A DNA stretch of 49,038 bases from Clostridia bacterium (lineage in GTDB: Bacteria; Bacillota; Clostridia; Oscillospirales; CAG-382): positions 1-49,038 of the forward strand of contig JAFTTN010000006.1 in assembly GCA_017466805.1 (NCBI GenBank), read 5' to 3'. Made by a program: the position numbers and the translations under genes. The notes beneath the pieces were generated by a model. That model was not told where the DNA came from and ran no database searches. It saw only the letters and a list, made by a program, of their open reading frames with translations. Shown here piece after piece: positions 1-10,124 of this stretch. How positions within the stretch are numbered: position 1 is the first letter of the stretch; the number at the start of each line of letters is the position of its first letter.

Positions 1-2293
<2,293 letters not shown>

Positions 2294-2294
2294 T

Positions 2295-2408
2295 CGGCTT
2301 CAAATTTTGGCTAAACCGAAAAACCCTTTATTCGTTCCCGCGAGGCTGCTTGGCGTGTGTTCGATCCGCAACCCCGCGAGGCAGATACCAACGATTTGAT
2401 TGTCGCAC
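2295..2408 (+). repeat. Direct repeat, copy 1 (114 bp)
   Basis: It begins CGGCTTCAAATTTTGGC two bases after the tgt stop codon and ends GATTTGATTGTCGCAC. It differs from copy 2 at four positions by direct reading (about 96% identity). Inside the unit CCCGCGAGG occurs twice, 41 bases apart. Confidence 0.9.
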
Positions 2409-2438
2409 AGAAGGATATTTTGGGTTTTTCTATTGTGC

Positions 2439-2481
2439 TTTTTGGTTTGGACAGTAGAATTCTACAGTCGCAAACCAAAAA
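2439..2481. repeat. Long palindrome between the repeat copies
   Basis: TTTTTGGTTTG (2439-2449) pairs perfectly with CAAACCAAAAA (2471-2481). Inside it GAC pairs with GTC, and the centre is the perfect 12-base palindrome GTAGAATTCTAC (2454-2465). Weaker pairing (TTGGGTTTTT with AAAAATCCCAA) extends it outward. It could be a terminal structure of a miniature element or a bidirectional terminator. Confidence 0.8.
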
Positions 2482-2552
2482 TCCCAATTTTATCTCAAAA
2501 TTTGTGCGCCTCCGTTTAACTGTGTTGTTACTCGACCAATTTGGCTGTTGCA

Positions 2553-2665
2553 CGGCTTCAAATTTTGGCTAAACCGAAAAACCCTTTATTCGTTCCCGCG
2601 AGGTTGCTTGGCGTGTATTCGATCCGCAACCCCGCGAGGCAGATACCAACGATTTGACTGTTGCA
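2553..2665 (+). repeat. Direct repeat, copy 2
   Basis: The same unit as copy 1, offset by 258 bases, with four substitutions. It runs directly into the third partial copy without a spacer, sharing its last base, so at least this junction is tandem. Confidence 0.9.
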
Positions 2666-2694
2666 CGGCTTCGAATTTTGGCCAAACTGAAAAA
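2666..2694 (+). repeat. Direct repeat, partial third copy
   Basis: CGGCTTCGAATTTTGGCC and the bases after it match the first 29 bases of the unit with a few substitutions, then similarity stops. The truncation point is close to the terminator at 2713. Confidence 0.7.
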
Positions 2695-2712
2695 TCACGA
2701 CATAATACAACA

Positions 2713-2740
2713 AAACCGTCAAGATTGCTCTTGACGGTTT
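2713..2740. terminator. Bidirectional terminator after tgt and the convergent gene
   Basis: AAACCGTCAAGA (2713-2724) pairs with TCTTGACGGTTT (2729-2740) around TTGC. The symmetrical A and T runs let it act on both strands, ending the mutL-tgt transcript and that of the minus-strand gene stopping at 2757. Confidence 0.85.
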
Positions 2741-2756
2741 CGCTTTGTAAGGAGTA

Positions 2757-3695
2757 TTATTCCTCGGTTTCGAGGTAGGGGAATCTGGGGGTGCCGCGCA
2801 TAGACTCGAAGGTCTTGTGGAAGTCGCCCGTCCATTCAAAAGCGCTGAAGCTGACCTTTTCTGCGCCGAAGCCGCAAATATAGGTTACGGTTTCTTCAAG
2901 CGCGGGAACGGTGTTCGTGCCTGCCTCGATAGCTGCCATTTCATCGGCGATAAGCGCGTCGATATATGCGATAAATTCGTGACCGCCGGAATAAAGCGTG
3001 CCGCATTTCCACATTTCCAAAAGCTCGTTCGTGCCGTAGGTATAGGCGAAGAACAACGTGCCACATCCGCCGTCGTCTGCCCACCAGATTGCGTAAACTT
3101 CAACACGATATTTGCCGTTGGGGATAGCGATCGGAACAGCATCCTTATCGTTGCTGTTGTAAACGCAGTTACCGAGCGTATAAACGCCGCGGTGGAGCTC
3201 TTCGACGTCCCTCCAAACCTGATCATCTCTGAAGGTTACCTGTCCGACAAGCTCACCGGTAGCGTGCTCGTAGATTGCTACGACAACGTCATCGATATAG
3301 CAGGGTGCGGAGTGACCTTCAACGATTTCGGAACCGTCGTATTCGGGGCTTGCGGGGAACACGGGGTTACCGAGCGGACCGATGGGGAATTTGGGCGCTT
3401 CGTCAACTGCGGGAGCGTCTTCGACAATAGGTTCATCGTCGATTACGGGTTCATCGTCGACAACCGGTTCGTCGTCAACCGCAGGAGTGTCTTCGACAAC
3501 GGGCTCGTCTTCGGTTATGGGAGCATCTTCAACAACCGGTGTTTCGATGCTGCCGATGCTGCCGTTTTCTGCAAGCGATTCTTCGAACGGATCGTCGATA
3601 GCCGAGGAATCGAGCAGAGAAAGGCTTGCGGTAAGAGCAAGTGCCGCCGCGGTAATAAGTGCCGCGGTAATAAGTGCGAGTGTTTTGCTTTTCAT
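2757..3695 (-). CDS. Secreted protein with an acidic Pro-Val repeat stalk, unknown function
   Basis: I do not recognise this 312-residue protein. It opens with a signal peptide or N-terminal anchor (MKSKTLALITAALI, then a hydrophobic stretch to about residue 27) without a lipobox cysteine. Residues about 53-98 are imperfect VVEDEP or VVDDEP repeats, an acidic stalk like those that hold domains away from the cell wall. The remaining 210 residues form one apparently globular domain with WWADDGGCG and YICGFGAEKVSFSAFEW segments and four cysteines. The start is set by AAGGAGA about 9 bases upstream. The gene stands alone, convergent with tgt. Expression at the cell surface is inferred from the signal and stalk only. 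Confidence 0.85.
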   Translation of the reverse strand: MKSKTLALITAALITAAALALTASLSLLDSSAIDDPFEESLAENGSIGSIETPVVEDAPITEDEPVVEDTPAVDDEPVVDDEPVIDDEPIVEDAPAVDEAPKFPIGPLGNPVFPASPEYDGSEIVEGHSAPCYIDDVVVAIYEHATGELVGQVTFRDDQVWRDVEELHRGVYTLGNCVYNSNDKDAVPIAIPNGKYRVEVYAIWWADDGGCGTLFFAYTYGTNELLEMWKCGTLYSGGHEFIAYIDALIADEMAAIEAGTNTVPALEETVTYICGFGAEKVSFSAFEWTGDFHKTFESMRGTPRFPYLETEE

Positions 3696-3721
3696 AAAGC
3701 GTTTCTCCTTTCTTGTAATTG

Positions 3722-3747
3722 TTTTACGGCGTTTATACGCCGTAAAA
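3722..3747. repeat. Perfect hairpin upstream of the acidic-repeat gene
   Basis: TTTTACGGCG and CGCCGTAAAA form a 10-bp stem around TTTATA. Neither strand has a T run after the stem, so it is not a typical terminator. It lies 27 bases before the start of the 2757-3695 gene and may be a 5' leader hairpin or an operator. Confidence 0.6.
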
Positions 3748-3804
3748 ATAATTTACCCCTCGGTTATTTTAAATCTTTTCGGGTTTTGTTATGGATTTGT
3801 AAAA

Positions 3805-4833
3805 TCAAAAGCACTTTTTGCGTTTGCTTCTGCAGCTTTCGGTCTTTCCGCAACGGTAGCAAAGCTCGTTTTCACAATATCCCTTTTCGGAAAATTCGTT
3901 AATATTTTCAACCGTGGTTTCCGCGATGTTGCGCAACGCCTCCTCGGTTAAAAACGCCTGATGCGAGGTTACAATAACGTTCGGCATCGAAATAAGCCTT
4001 GCAAGCGTATCGTCGTCCATTATATGCCCCGAGAAATCCTCGAAGAAAACGTCGGCCTCCTCCTCGTAAACGTCAAGGCACGCCGCACCGATATGGCGGG
4101 ATTTAATTCCCGCAAGCAGAGCTTCGGCATCGATAAGTGCCCCGCGGGAAGTGTTGATTATTACCACACCCTTTTTCATCTTCTTTATCGCGCCTTCGTC
4201 GATAAGATGGTGGGTTTCCTCGGTAAGCGGGCAATGCAGCGAAATTATATCGCTTTCGGCAAAAAGTCTTTCGAGCGTAACGTATTCTATATTGCCGTTC
4301 TCGGCGGGGAATTTATCGTAGGCGAGAATTTTCATTCCGAAGCCTCTGCAGATATCTATAAACACTCTGCCGATTCTGCCGGTGCCGATAACGCCGACGG
4401 TTTTTCCGTGCAGGTCAAAGCCTGTTAAGCCCGAAAGCGAAAAATTATAGTCACGCGTGCGGATGAACGCCTTGTGTATGCGTCTTATCGAGGTGAGCAG
4501 CAACGCCATTGCGTGCTCGGCAACGGCATAGGGCGAATATGCGGGAACGTGGAAAACGTGAAGCTTGCCGAAGCAATGGCGGATATCCACGTTGTTATAG
4601 CCTGCACAGCGCAGTGCGACCGCCTTTACCCCAAACGAATAAAGTATATCGATAACCTCGGCGTTTACCGTATCGTTAACGAAAACGCAAACGCCGTCGC
4701 AGCCTTCGGCGAGCGAAGCGGTGTCCCGTGTGAGCTTTGCTTCGAAAAATTTGAATTCTATCCCTTTATCCCTTCCGAATTTTTCGAAAGACGGTATATC
4801 GTAGGGCTTTGTATCGAAAAATGCATATTTCAT
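3805..4833 (-). CDS. D-2-hydroxyacid dehydrogenase, D-lactate dehydrogenase type
   Basis: This NAD-dependent oxidoreductase probably reduces pyruvate to D-lactate in the cytoplasm. The 342-residue protein has the family's split catalytic domain (RCAGYNNVDI near residue 75) around a Rossmann fold with GTGRIGRVF near residue 151. The catalytic Arg lies in INTSRGALID, the Glu in CLDVYEEE and the His in TSHQAFLTEE, in the usual order. Length and the HxPAYSPYAVAEHAM segment fit D-lactate dehydrogenases better than phosphoglycerate or formate dehydrogenases. The last 25 residues are a Cys- and Lys-rich tail (YCENELCYRCGKTESC) seen in some clostridial members. AAGGAGG sits 7 bases before the ATG. 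It is a single-gene unit with its own promoter at 4873-4902. Confidence 0.9.
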   Translation of the reverse strand: MKYAFFDTKPYDIPSFEKFGRDKGIEFKFFEAKLTRDTASLAEGCDGVCVFVNDTVNAEVIDILYSFGVKAVALRCAGYNNVDIRHCFGKLHVFHVPAYSPYAVAEHAMALLLTSIRRIHKAFIRTRDYNFSLSGLTGFDLHGKTVGVIGTGRIGRVFIDICRGFGMKILAYDKFPAENGNIEYVTLERLFAESDIISLHCPLTEETHHLIDEGAIKKMKKGVVIINTSRGALIDAEALLAGIKSRHIGAACLDVYEEEADVFFEDFSGHIMDDDTLARLISMPNVIVTSHQAFLTEEALRNIAETTVENINEFSEKGYCENELCYRCGKTESCRSKRKKCF

Positions 4834-4872
4834 AGTAACGCCTCCTTGTTATTATTGTAATATTATACCCAT

Positions 4873-4902
4873 AGTATAGCATATTTTGCGTTGCTCTTGC
4901 AA
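4873..4902 (-). promoter_or_regulatory. Sigma-A type promoter of the D-lactate dehydrogenase gene
   Basis: On the minus strand TTGCAA (4902-4897) is followed after 18 bases by TATACT (4878-4873), about 40 bases before the start codon. A second TATAAT-like box lies just downstream. Confidence 0.55.
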
Positions 4903-4912
4903 CAGAAGAAAC

Positions 4913-4945
4913 AAAAAAGCGAAGACTCGACGAATCTTCGCTTTT
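4913..4945 (-). terminator. Terminator of the GHL10 operon
   Basis: Read on the minus strand, AAAAGCGAAGA pairs with TCTTCGCTTTT around a 9-base loop, followed by further T residues. It lies 10 bases after the stop of the gene ending at 4956. Confidence 0.85.
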
Positions 4946-4955
4946 GTTGTATTAC

Positions 4956-7523
4956 TTAACCAATCTTATAGGTGCCGAAATAGTGGCGAGCAATTAGGAT
5001 ATAATCGTATTGGTCGACTGTGCCGTCGCCGTTAACGTCGGCGCGGAGCTTTTCGTCATCGGAAAGTATGCGGGTTTCGAAGTAATGACGCTTAACCAAA
5101 ATATAGTCGTATTGGTCTATAACGCCGTCGGCGTTAACGTCGCCGGCATCTGCCGAAACGTTCAATTCGCCGATATAAAGCATTGCAACGGAGGAGGTAA
5201 AGGTTGCGGTCTTTACGTCGATACCGAAAAGATTCAGCTCGGTTCCGACCTTAACCGTTTTTGCAAGCTTAACGCGTTCAACGCCGCTGCCGGTGCCGTC
5301 GGTGTGGAAGGAAGCAACTATCATACCGCTCGTTATTGCGGTTTTAAATGTGAAGTTACTGCCCGAGCCGGTTTTGGTTTCCACAACCTTATATACGTTC
5401 GTCTTGCCCGCAACAGGCTCCAAGAGCATACTGTGTGCGTATACGAGATTGTGGTCGTTGCAGGAGGTGGAGGAGGGCTTGGTGATAAGCAGCGAATCCT
5501 CGCCTATATGCGAGCCGTTGATAGAATCGATAATAAGCTGAAGCTCGGTTTCTATATTGGGTGCTTCGGGAATAATAGGGGTTTTGTCGGCTTCGTCCTT
5601 GGGGTCTGCGGAATCGCGGTGAGCCGCCGCCAAGGCGATAGACGCATCAAGCAGGATTCTGCTTGCGAGAATATCCGAGGATACACCCGAAAGCTGAGTT
5701 TCTATACCTTCGATATGCGATATAGCCGAATTTGCGTTGGTTTCGTTATCGCTGAGTGAGGAATTTACCTGCCAAAGAATATTGTTCCAAACGGTTTGAC
5801 TGATTTTTCCTTCGGTGTACGCCTTGTCGATACGTGCTTTTATACGTTCGAGCGAAGCCTTTACGGTTTCCTCGTTATCGAACGCGGGGGCAACCGTATC
5901 CTGCGTGAACAGAGTTTCACCGAGTCGTTTTTCGGTTGCTTTTTTAAAGAACGCGCTCGATTCGAAATAAATCACGCCGTGACAACCGACGTCCATCATT
6001 TCCTGTGTTTGAATCAGCAAATCCTCTGCGGTGAGGGTGTCCATAAATGCGCCCAAGCCGGGAATAACGGCGCATTTGTCGCCTGCATACTGCATAAAAT
6101 CAGGCATTACCGAAGCATATCCCTCGCCGTACGCCATCGGGTGAATCATATCGAGCCAGCCTTGGCGCATCCAATATCCGCTGTCCTGGTAAATCGACCA
6201 ATATGCCGAGTTAAGCGAAGCGCCGACGTCGGCAGAAAGAACTACGTTGGGAGCAACCTCGTCGATAAGTGCGCGTGCGCGCTTTACCATATTGCCGACC
6301 TGCTCTGCTCGGAAGTTAACCCAATCGCTCCAATACGCCGCATCCTCGTTATAGGTAATATTGTAGTTGGCGTATTTCGTATAGGTCTTTTTAAACTTCT
6401 GAATAGTTACGTCATCGTAACCGAAGTCGGTTTTTACCGTACGGTCACGGTAACGGATATAGTCGAGCTGGAAGCCGTCGACGTTGTAGTTTTCGAGAAG
6501 GTGCTTGTAGGTTTCGATAAGGAAATCCTGAACCTCGTCGTTTGCGGGGTTAAGGAATATAAGTCCGCTGCTGTCGTCAGAACCGACGTTCGAGCCGTTT
6601 TGGTCGACAAGCTGCCATTCCGGCTTTTTGCAAGCAACTGTTAAGCTCCAATTGTTGTCTTTCGCACCGGAGTAGAATACGGGCATCCAAACGTGAAGCT
6701 CTATTCCGTATTTGTGGCAGACGTTAACGAAGGCGTTAAGAACGTCGAAGCCGTTGAAGTAGGGATTTTGGCTGAAATAGCTGTTGCTCTTGGGGGGATA
6801 TATAAGAGTGCCGGCATAGAGCGTTTCGATACAGATCATATTAATGCCTGCATCCGAGCATTGCTTGACGTAGGTTTCTACCTCTGCCCAGGTGCGCTGG
6901 GTAGGTCTTAACCAAAGTCCGCGGTACTGAGCAGCTTCGCGCTCGCTGTAAAGATACGAAATAGTAATATATTCGTTGGTGAGCGCGGTAAGCTGTGCAG
7001 AGGTAAGCGTATCGAGCTTTTGATAGCTGATTTCTGCCGCGGCAAGACGGGTGTCTGCCGTTTCGTCGTAGAAGTAGCAGCCCTCTAATGCTTTTGCCTT
7101 CGCCGCAAGCGCGTTGTCGCGTGCGACGGTGGTAGCGTAGGTTGCGGTATATGAGTCGGAGGTGAAGGTGATTATCATCGTTGCCTGGTTATAGGAAGCC
7201 TTCATACCGACGATTACGTTATCGTTAAGCCAATCCTTCATCGTGCCGTGGCCGGATATAACGAAGCCGTTTCCGGGAATGGCGCAGTTGTTGCCGCCGA
7301 CCGAGGTTACTCTGCCGTTTTCAACAACCACCTCGGTACCGTATGCGTTGGTGCCGGTGGTACTGCCGTAGTTAGAGGTGTAAAGCACGAGATAGTTTTC
7401 GTTTCTGCGACCGTTTATCGAGGTGATCGTTTGCGTTACGGACGTATCTGCCGTAGCCGAGAAGGGAACAAGGCAGAAAACGAACACGGAAACGAGCAAA
7501 ATACAAAGTATTCTTTTTAGCAT
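4956..7523 (-). CDS. Secreted GHL10-family glycosidase with C-terminal dockerin
   Basis: An 855-residue extracellular enzyme. A signal peptide (MLKRILCILLVSVFVFCLVP, cleavage near SATA) is followed by a module of about 85 residues with TGTNAYGTEVVVENG and IPGNGFVISGHG, resembling the N-terminal part of phosphodiester glycosidase (NAGPA-like) proteins. A helical linker leads to a GHL10 (DUF187) TIM barrel from about residue 195 (YRGLWLRPT), with DGFQLDYIRY near residue 350 and HPMAYG further on. E. coli DigH of this family cuts peptidoglycan glycan strands, so a wall or glycan substrate is plausible. The last 60 residues are two dockerin calcium loops (DVNADGVIDQYD, DVNGDGTVDQYD). I chose ATG at 7523 because AGAAAGGA precedes it and the signal peptide begins there. 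It lies 1 base after the upstream gene's stop, so translation is probably coupled. Confidence 0.9.
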   Translation of the reverse strand: MLKRILCILLVSVFVFCLVPFSATADTSVTQTITSINGRRNENYLVLYTSNYGSTTGTNAYGTEVVVENGRVTSVGGNNCAIPGNGFVISGHGTMKDWLNDNVIVGMKASYNQATMIITFTSDSYTATYATTVARDNALAAKAKALEGCYFYDETADTRLAAAEISYQKLDTLTSAQLTALTNEYITISYLYSEREAAQYRGLWLRPTQRTWAEVETYVKQCSDAGINMICIETLYAGTLIYPPKSNSYFSQNPYFNGFDVLNAFVNVCHKYGIELHVWMPVFYSGAKDNNWSLTVACKKPEWQLVDQNGSNVGSDDSSGLIFLNPANDEVQDFLIETYKHLLENYNVDGFQLDYIRYRDRTVKTDFGYDDVTIQKFKKTYTKYANYNITYNEDAAYWSDWVNFRAEQVGNMVKRARALIDEVAPNVVLSADVGASLNSAYWSIYQDSGYWMRQGWLDMIHPMAYGEGYASVMPDFMQYAGDKCAVIPGLGAFMDTLTAEDLLIQTQEMMDVGCHGVIYFESSAFFKKATEKRLGETLFTQDTVAPAFDNEETVKASLERIKARIDKAYTEGKISQTVWNNILWQVNSSLSDNETNANSAISHIEGIETQLSGVSSDILASRILLDASIALAAAHRDSADPKDEADKTPIIPEAPNIETELQLIIDSINGSHIGEDSLLITKPSSTSCNDHNLVYAHSMLLEPVAGKTNVYKVVETKTGSGSNFTFKTAITSGMIVASFHTDGTGSGVERVKLAKTVKVGTELNLFGIDVKTATFTSSVAMLYIGELNVSADAGDVNADGVIDQYDYILVKRHYFETRILSDDEKLRADVNGDGTVDQYDYILIARHYFGTYKIG

Positions 7524-7524
7524 T

Positions 7525-10038
7525 TTACTTTTTTCCTTTCTTCGTAATAAGGAATGCCGCAACCGCGCAGGCGACGATAACTACCGCGCAAACGATTATA
7601 ATAACCGTGGTCGTCGTGCTTCCGTCGTTGCTTTCTTCCTTCGATTCCTCGCTTGCTTCGGTAGCAGGCTCGCTTACTTCGGGGATAGAGCTGTCTTCGG
7701 GCTTGGAGGAATAATCGGGATTATCGGGGGTTTCGGGAACGCCGCTCAAATCGATTTCCTTGTTTGCAACCGTGTAGCCCTTAACGATAGCTGCGAGATC
7801 ACTTTCGAGTCTTTTCTTTGCGGCGGAATCATCGCTGCAGGTGTCGATAGCGCTCTTGATTGCGTTGTATTTGTCTGCATCGAAGCTATCTGCGGTAAGG
7901 GTAGCGGCAAACGAATCGATCGCCGAAACAACAGCCTTGCCGCTATCCTCGGTAAGCGCACCGAGCGGAACCATAATATCGTTGATTCTGCCCTTCATAT
8001 ATTCTGCCTGCGCCTTTGCGCCTTCTAAAATATCGAAGGTGGGGGTTATTGCTTTGTTGCGGTAAACACCCTTTAAAAGATGCTTGCCGGTTTCCTTGTT
8101 GGAATATGCCGACGCTTCGAAGTAAACCGAGCCGTCTGCATTAACCGAGTTGTTGTAGCTTGCCTGGATTTGCATATCAGTGGGGGTAAGCTCCGGCATG
8201 AATATGCCCAAGCCGACAGCGATAAAGGAGTTTTCGCCGCAACGCTTGGTTTGCTCGGCGATATCTTCCTCGTAGCCGTAGCCGTAGGACATCGGGAAGA
8301 GGATATCGATCCACTTGTTTTCAAGCCAGGTGTAATAGTTCTGGTAGTTGTTATCGATACTGTCGGTCGGGTCGGGAACCACGTCTGCGCCGAGCAGAAC
8401 GTCGGGGTTAACCTCGTCGATAAGCTTTCTTACACGCTGTACGAAGCTGTCGACGTAATTGCAACGGAACTGAACCCAATCCTTCCAATAGCTTGCTCTT
8501 TCGTCATACTTGGGGCGAACGCCGTACTTTGCCTCGAACGCGTCGAGCGCGCCTTTGTTATAGCCCATATCGTATTGCGGAGTGCGTGCATAGTAGCGGA
8601 TATAGTCGAGCTGGAAGCCGTCTACGTCGTATGTTTCGAGAATGTATTTATAGGTGCTTAAAAGGTAATTGCAGGCTTCCTCGTTTGCAGGGTCAAGCAT
8701 CATAAGTGCGCCGAGCTCGCCGTTGACCTCGTGCGAGTATTTGCCGGTGTTTGCAAGCGAGAGCCATTCCTTTTTCTTTGCGCCGAGCGAATAACGAAGG
8801 TTTTTCGAGCCCGCATCGCCGACGTAGAAAATGGGCATCCAAAGGTGAAGCTCCATACCGCGCTTGTGGCAGGAATCGATATAGGACTGAAGCATATCGA
8901 ACTTTCTGAATTTGGGGTTGGTTTCGAATAAGCTGTCCTCGGGCATGGGCATAATCATCGTGCAATCGTAAAGCGTTTCGATGCAGATCATATTAATGCC
9001 CTGATCGTAAAGATTTTGTACGGTTGCATCTACCTGTGCCGCGCTGGTATCGGTAGGTCTTATCCATACGCCGCGGTATTCAACCGTTTTGCTCTCGGAA
9101 ATAAGAAGCTCTATGTCGGTAGCCTTCGTTTCGATTTCGGCTGCTGCGGAAACAAGCTTTGCATCGTTTTTAGACTTTTTGTATTCGGCTTTAACGGTAG
9201 CAACCTCGTTTTCGAGCTCCTCTATAGCCGCCTTTGCCGATGCATAGTTAAAATAATCGTAGCGCTTCATTGCGGCGTTGTATTCGTCCCAAAGTCCGCT
9301 AATGCACAAATCCATACCCGCAACGGCGGAATCGTCGTTATATGCGAAGGTTACGGTGCCTGCCTTTTCGTCGTAGGTGACGGTCATACCGAGCCTTACG
9401 TTATCCTGAAGCCAGGTAACTGTGCTGCCGTGGCCCGAAACGACAAAGCTGCCGTTTGCGTGGGGAATAAGGTTGTTGTTGCCGCCGAGTGCGGTAACGA
9501 TACCCTTTTCACAAACAACCTCGTAGCCCCAATCGTTAGTGCCGGTGCGGTTGCCGCATTTGTTGTAAATAACTATAGTGTCTGCCTGACGTGTGATATT
9601 CACACCGAGTATTTTTTGGGTGAGCTCGTAAAATACGTTTTCGGCGATAGGCTCGTCGGAAACGGTAACGACTCCCGCAGGGGTATAATAAACGTAATCG
9701 CCGAGCGAAATATTGTTCTTTATCCATTCACCCATACGCTTTCCGCCTTCTTCCTCATCGTGACCCGAGAGAACGAATCCGTTTTTGGGAATGGCGCTGT
9801 TGCCTTTATTGAATTTAACGGCAACGTTATCTTCGATAATTACCTCGTAGCCCCATTCGTTTGTGCCGGTGGTTTCGCCGTGGTCGGAGGTGTAAATTGT
9901 AAGATGGCCGCTTTCGCGGAATGCGTTTATGCCGTCTGCTTTAACCGTTACCTGCTTTGCGGAGGCAGAGAAGATAAACAGCGGAAGTGTCATAAGCAAC
10001 ATAAGCAATGCGGCTAATGCGCGCGTGCTGTGTTTCAT
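7525..10038 (-). CDS. Membrane-anchored GHL10-family glycosidase
   Basis: An 837-residue paralogue of the gene just downstream, displayed on the cell surface. After a signal peptide (MKHSTRALAALLMLLMTLPL) come two copies of the TGTN..GxEV..IPxxGFVxSGH module, where the paralogue has one. A Lys/Glu-rich helical linker follows, then a GHL10 barrel (YRGVWIRPTDTS, DGFQLDYIRYYAR, FPMSYGYG). The C-terminus has no dockerin. Instead a Ser/Glu/Pro linker leads to one membrane helix (TVIIIVCAVVIVACAVAAFL) and a KKGKK anchor. ATG at 10038 is preferred because AAAGGA precedes it and the signal peptide starts there. The pair therefore gives one anchored and one dockerin-targeted enzyme with similar catalytic domains, probably acting on the same glycan. 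That shared substrate is inference. Confidence 0.9.
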   Translation of the reverse strand: MKHSTRALAALLMLLMTLPLFIFSASAKQVTVKADGINAFRESGHLTIYTSDHGETTGTNEWGYEVIIEDNVAVKFNKGNSAIPKNGFVLSGHDEEEGGKRMGEWIKNNISLGDYVYYTPAGVVTVSDEPIAENVFYELTQKILGVNITRQADTIVIYNKCGNRTGTNDWGYEVVCEKGIVTALGGNNNLIPHANGSFVVSGHGSTVTWLQDNVRLGMTVTYDEKAGTVTFAYNDDSAVAGMDLCISGLWDEYNAAMKRYDYFNYASAKAAIEELENEVATVKAEYKKSKNDAKLVSAAAEIETKATDIELLISESKTVEYRGVWIRPTDTSAAQVDATVQNLYDQGINMICIETLYDCTMIMPMPEDSLFETNPKFRKFDMLQSYIDSCHKRGMELHLWMPIFYVGDAGSKNLRYSLGAKKKEWLSLANTGKYSHEVNGELGALMMLDPANEEACNYLLSTYKYILETYDVDGFQLDYIRYYARTPQYDMGYNKGALDAFEAKYGVRPKYDERASYWKDWVQFRCNYVDSFVQRVRKLIDEVNPDVLLGADVVPDPTDSIDNNYQNYYTWLENKWIDILFPMSYGYGYEEDIAEQTKRCGENSFIAVGLGIFMPELTPTDMQIQASYNNSVNADGSVYFEASAYSNKETGKHLLKGVYRNKAITPTFDILEGAKAQAEYMKGRINDIMVPLGALTEDSGKAVVSAIDSFAATLTADSFDADKYNAIKSAIDTCSDDSAAKKRLESDLAAIVKGYTVANKEIDLSGVPETPDNPDYSSKPEDSSIPEVSEPATEASEESKEESNDGSTTTTVIIIVCAVVIVACAVAAFLITKKGKK

Positions 10039-10066
10039 AAATAGCAACGTCCTTTCGTTGTTGTTC

Positions 10067-10097
10067 GCAGAAGGTCGGATTTGCATCCGACCTTGCG
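10067..10097. promoter_or_regulatory. Intercistronic hairpin between the binding protein and GHL10 genes
   Basis: AGGTCGGAT (10072-10080) and ATCCGACCT (10085-10093) pair around TTGC, with CGCA/TGCG flanks extending the stem. On the transcribed minus strand no T run follows, so readthrough is likely. Such hairpins can protect the upstream message and raise the binding protein above the enzymes. Confidence 0.6.
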
Positions 10098-10124
10098 ATT
10101 TTTATTGTTTTGTTCGTATAAGCC

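Larger units (their letters stand above)
2294..2756. other. Gene-free repeat patch between tgt and a convergent gene
   Basis: No credible gene lies here. The short frames have no ribosome site and run through repeats. The patch holds two nearly identical 114-base units, a third partial unit, a long palindrome between the first two, and a terminator hairpin at the right end. It looks like a decayed or MITE-like intergenic repeat that duplicated locally. Nothing encodes a transposase. Confidence 0.8.

Noticed and set aside
2357..2778. Small open frames of about 70-80 codons in the repeat patch
   Set aside because: They run through repeat copies, lack ribosome sites and share no motif with known proteins.
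2817..3902. A 361-codon open frame on the plus strand
   Set aside because: It lies opposite the acidic-repeat secreted protein and runs into the dehydrogenase gene. It has no signal, domain or ribosome site.
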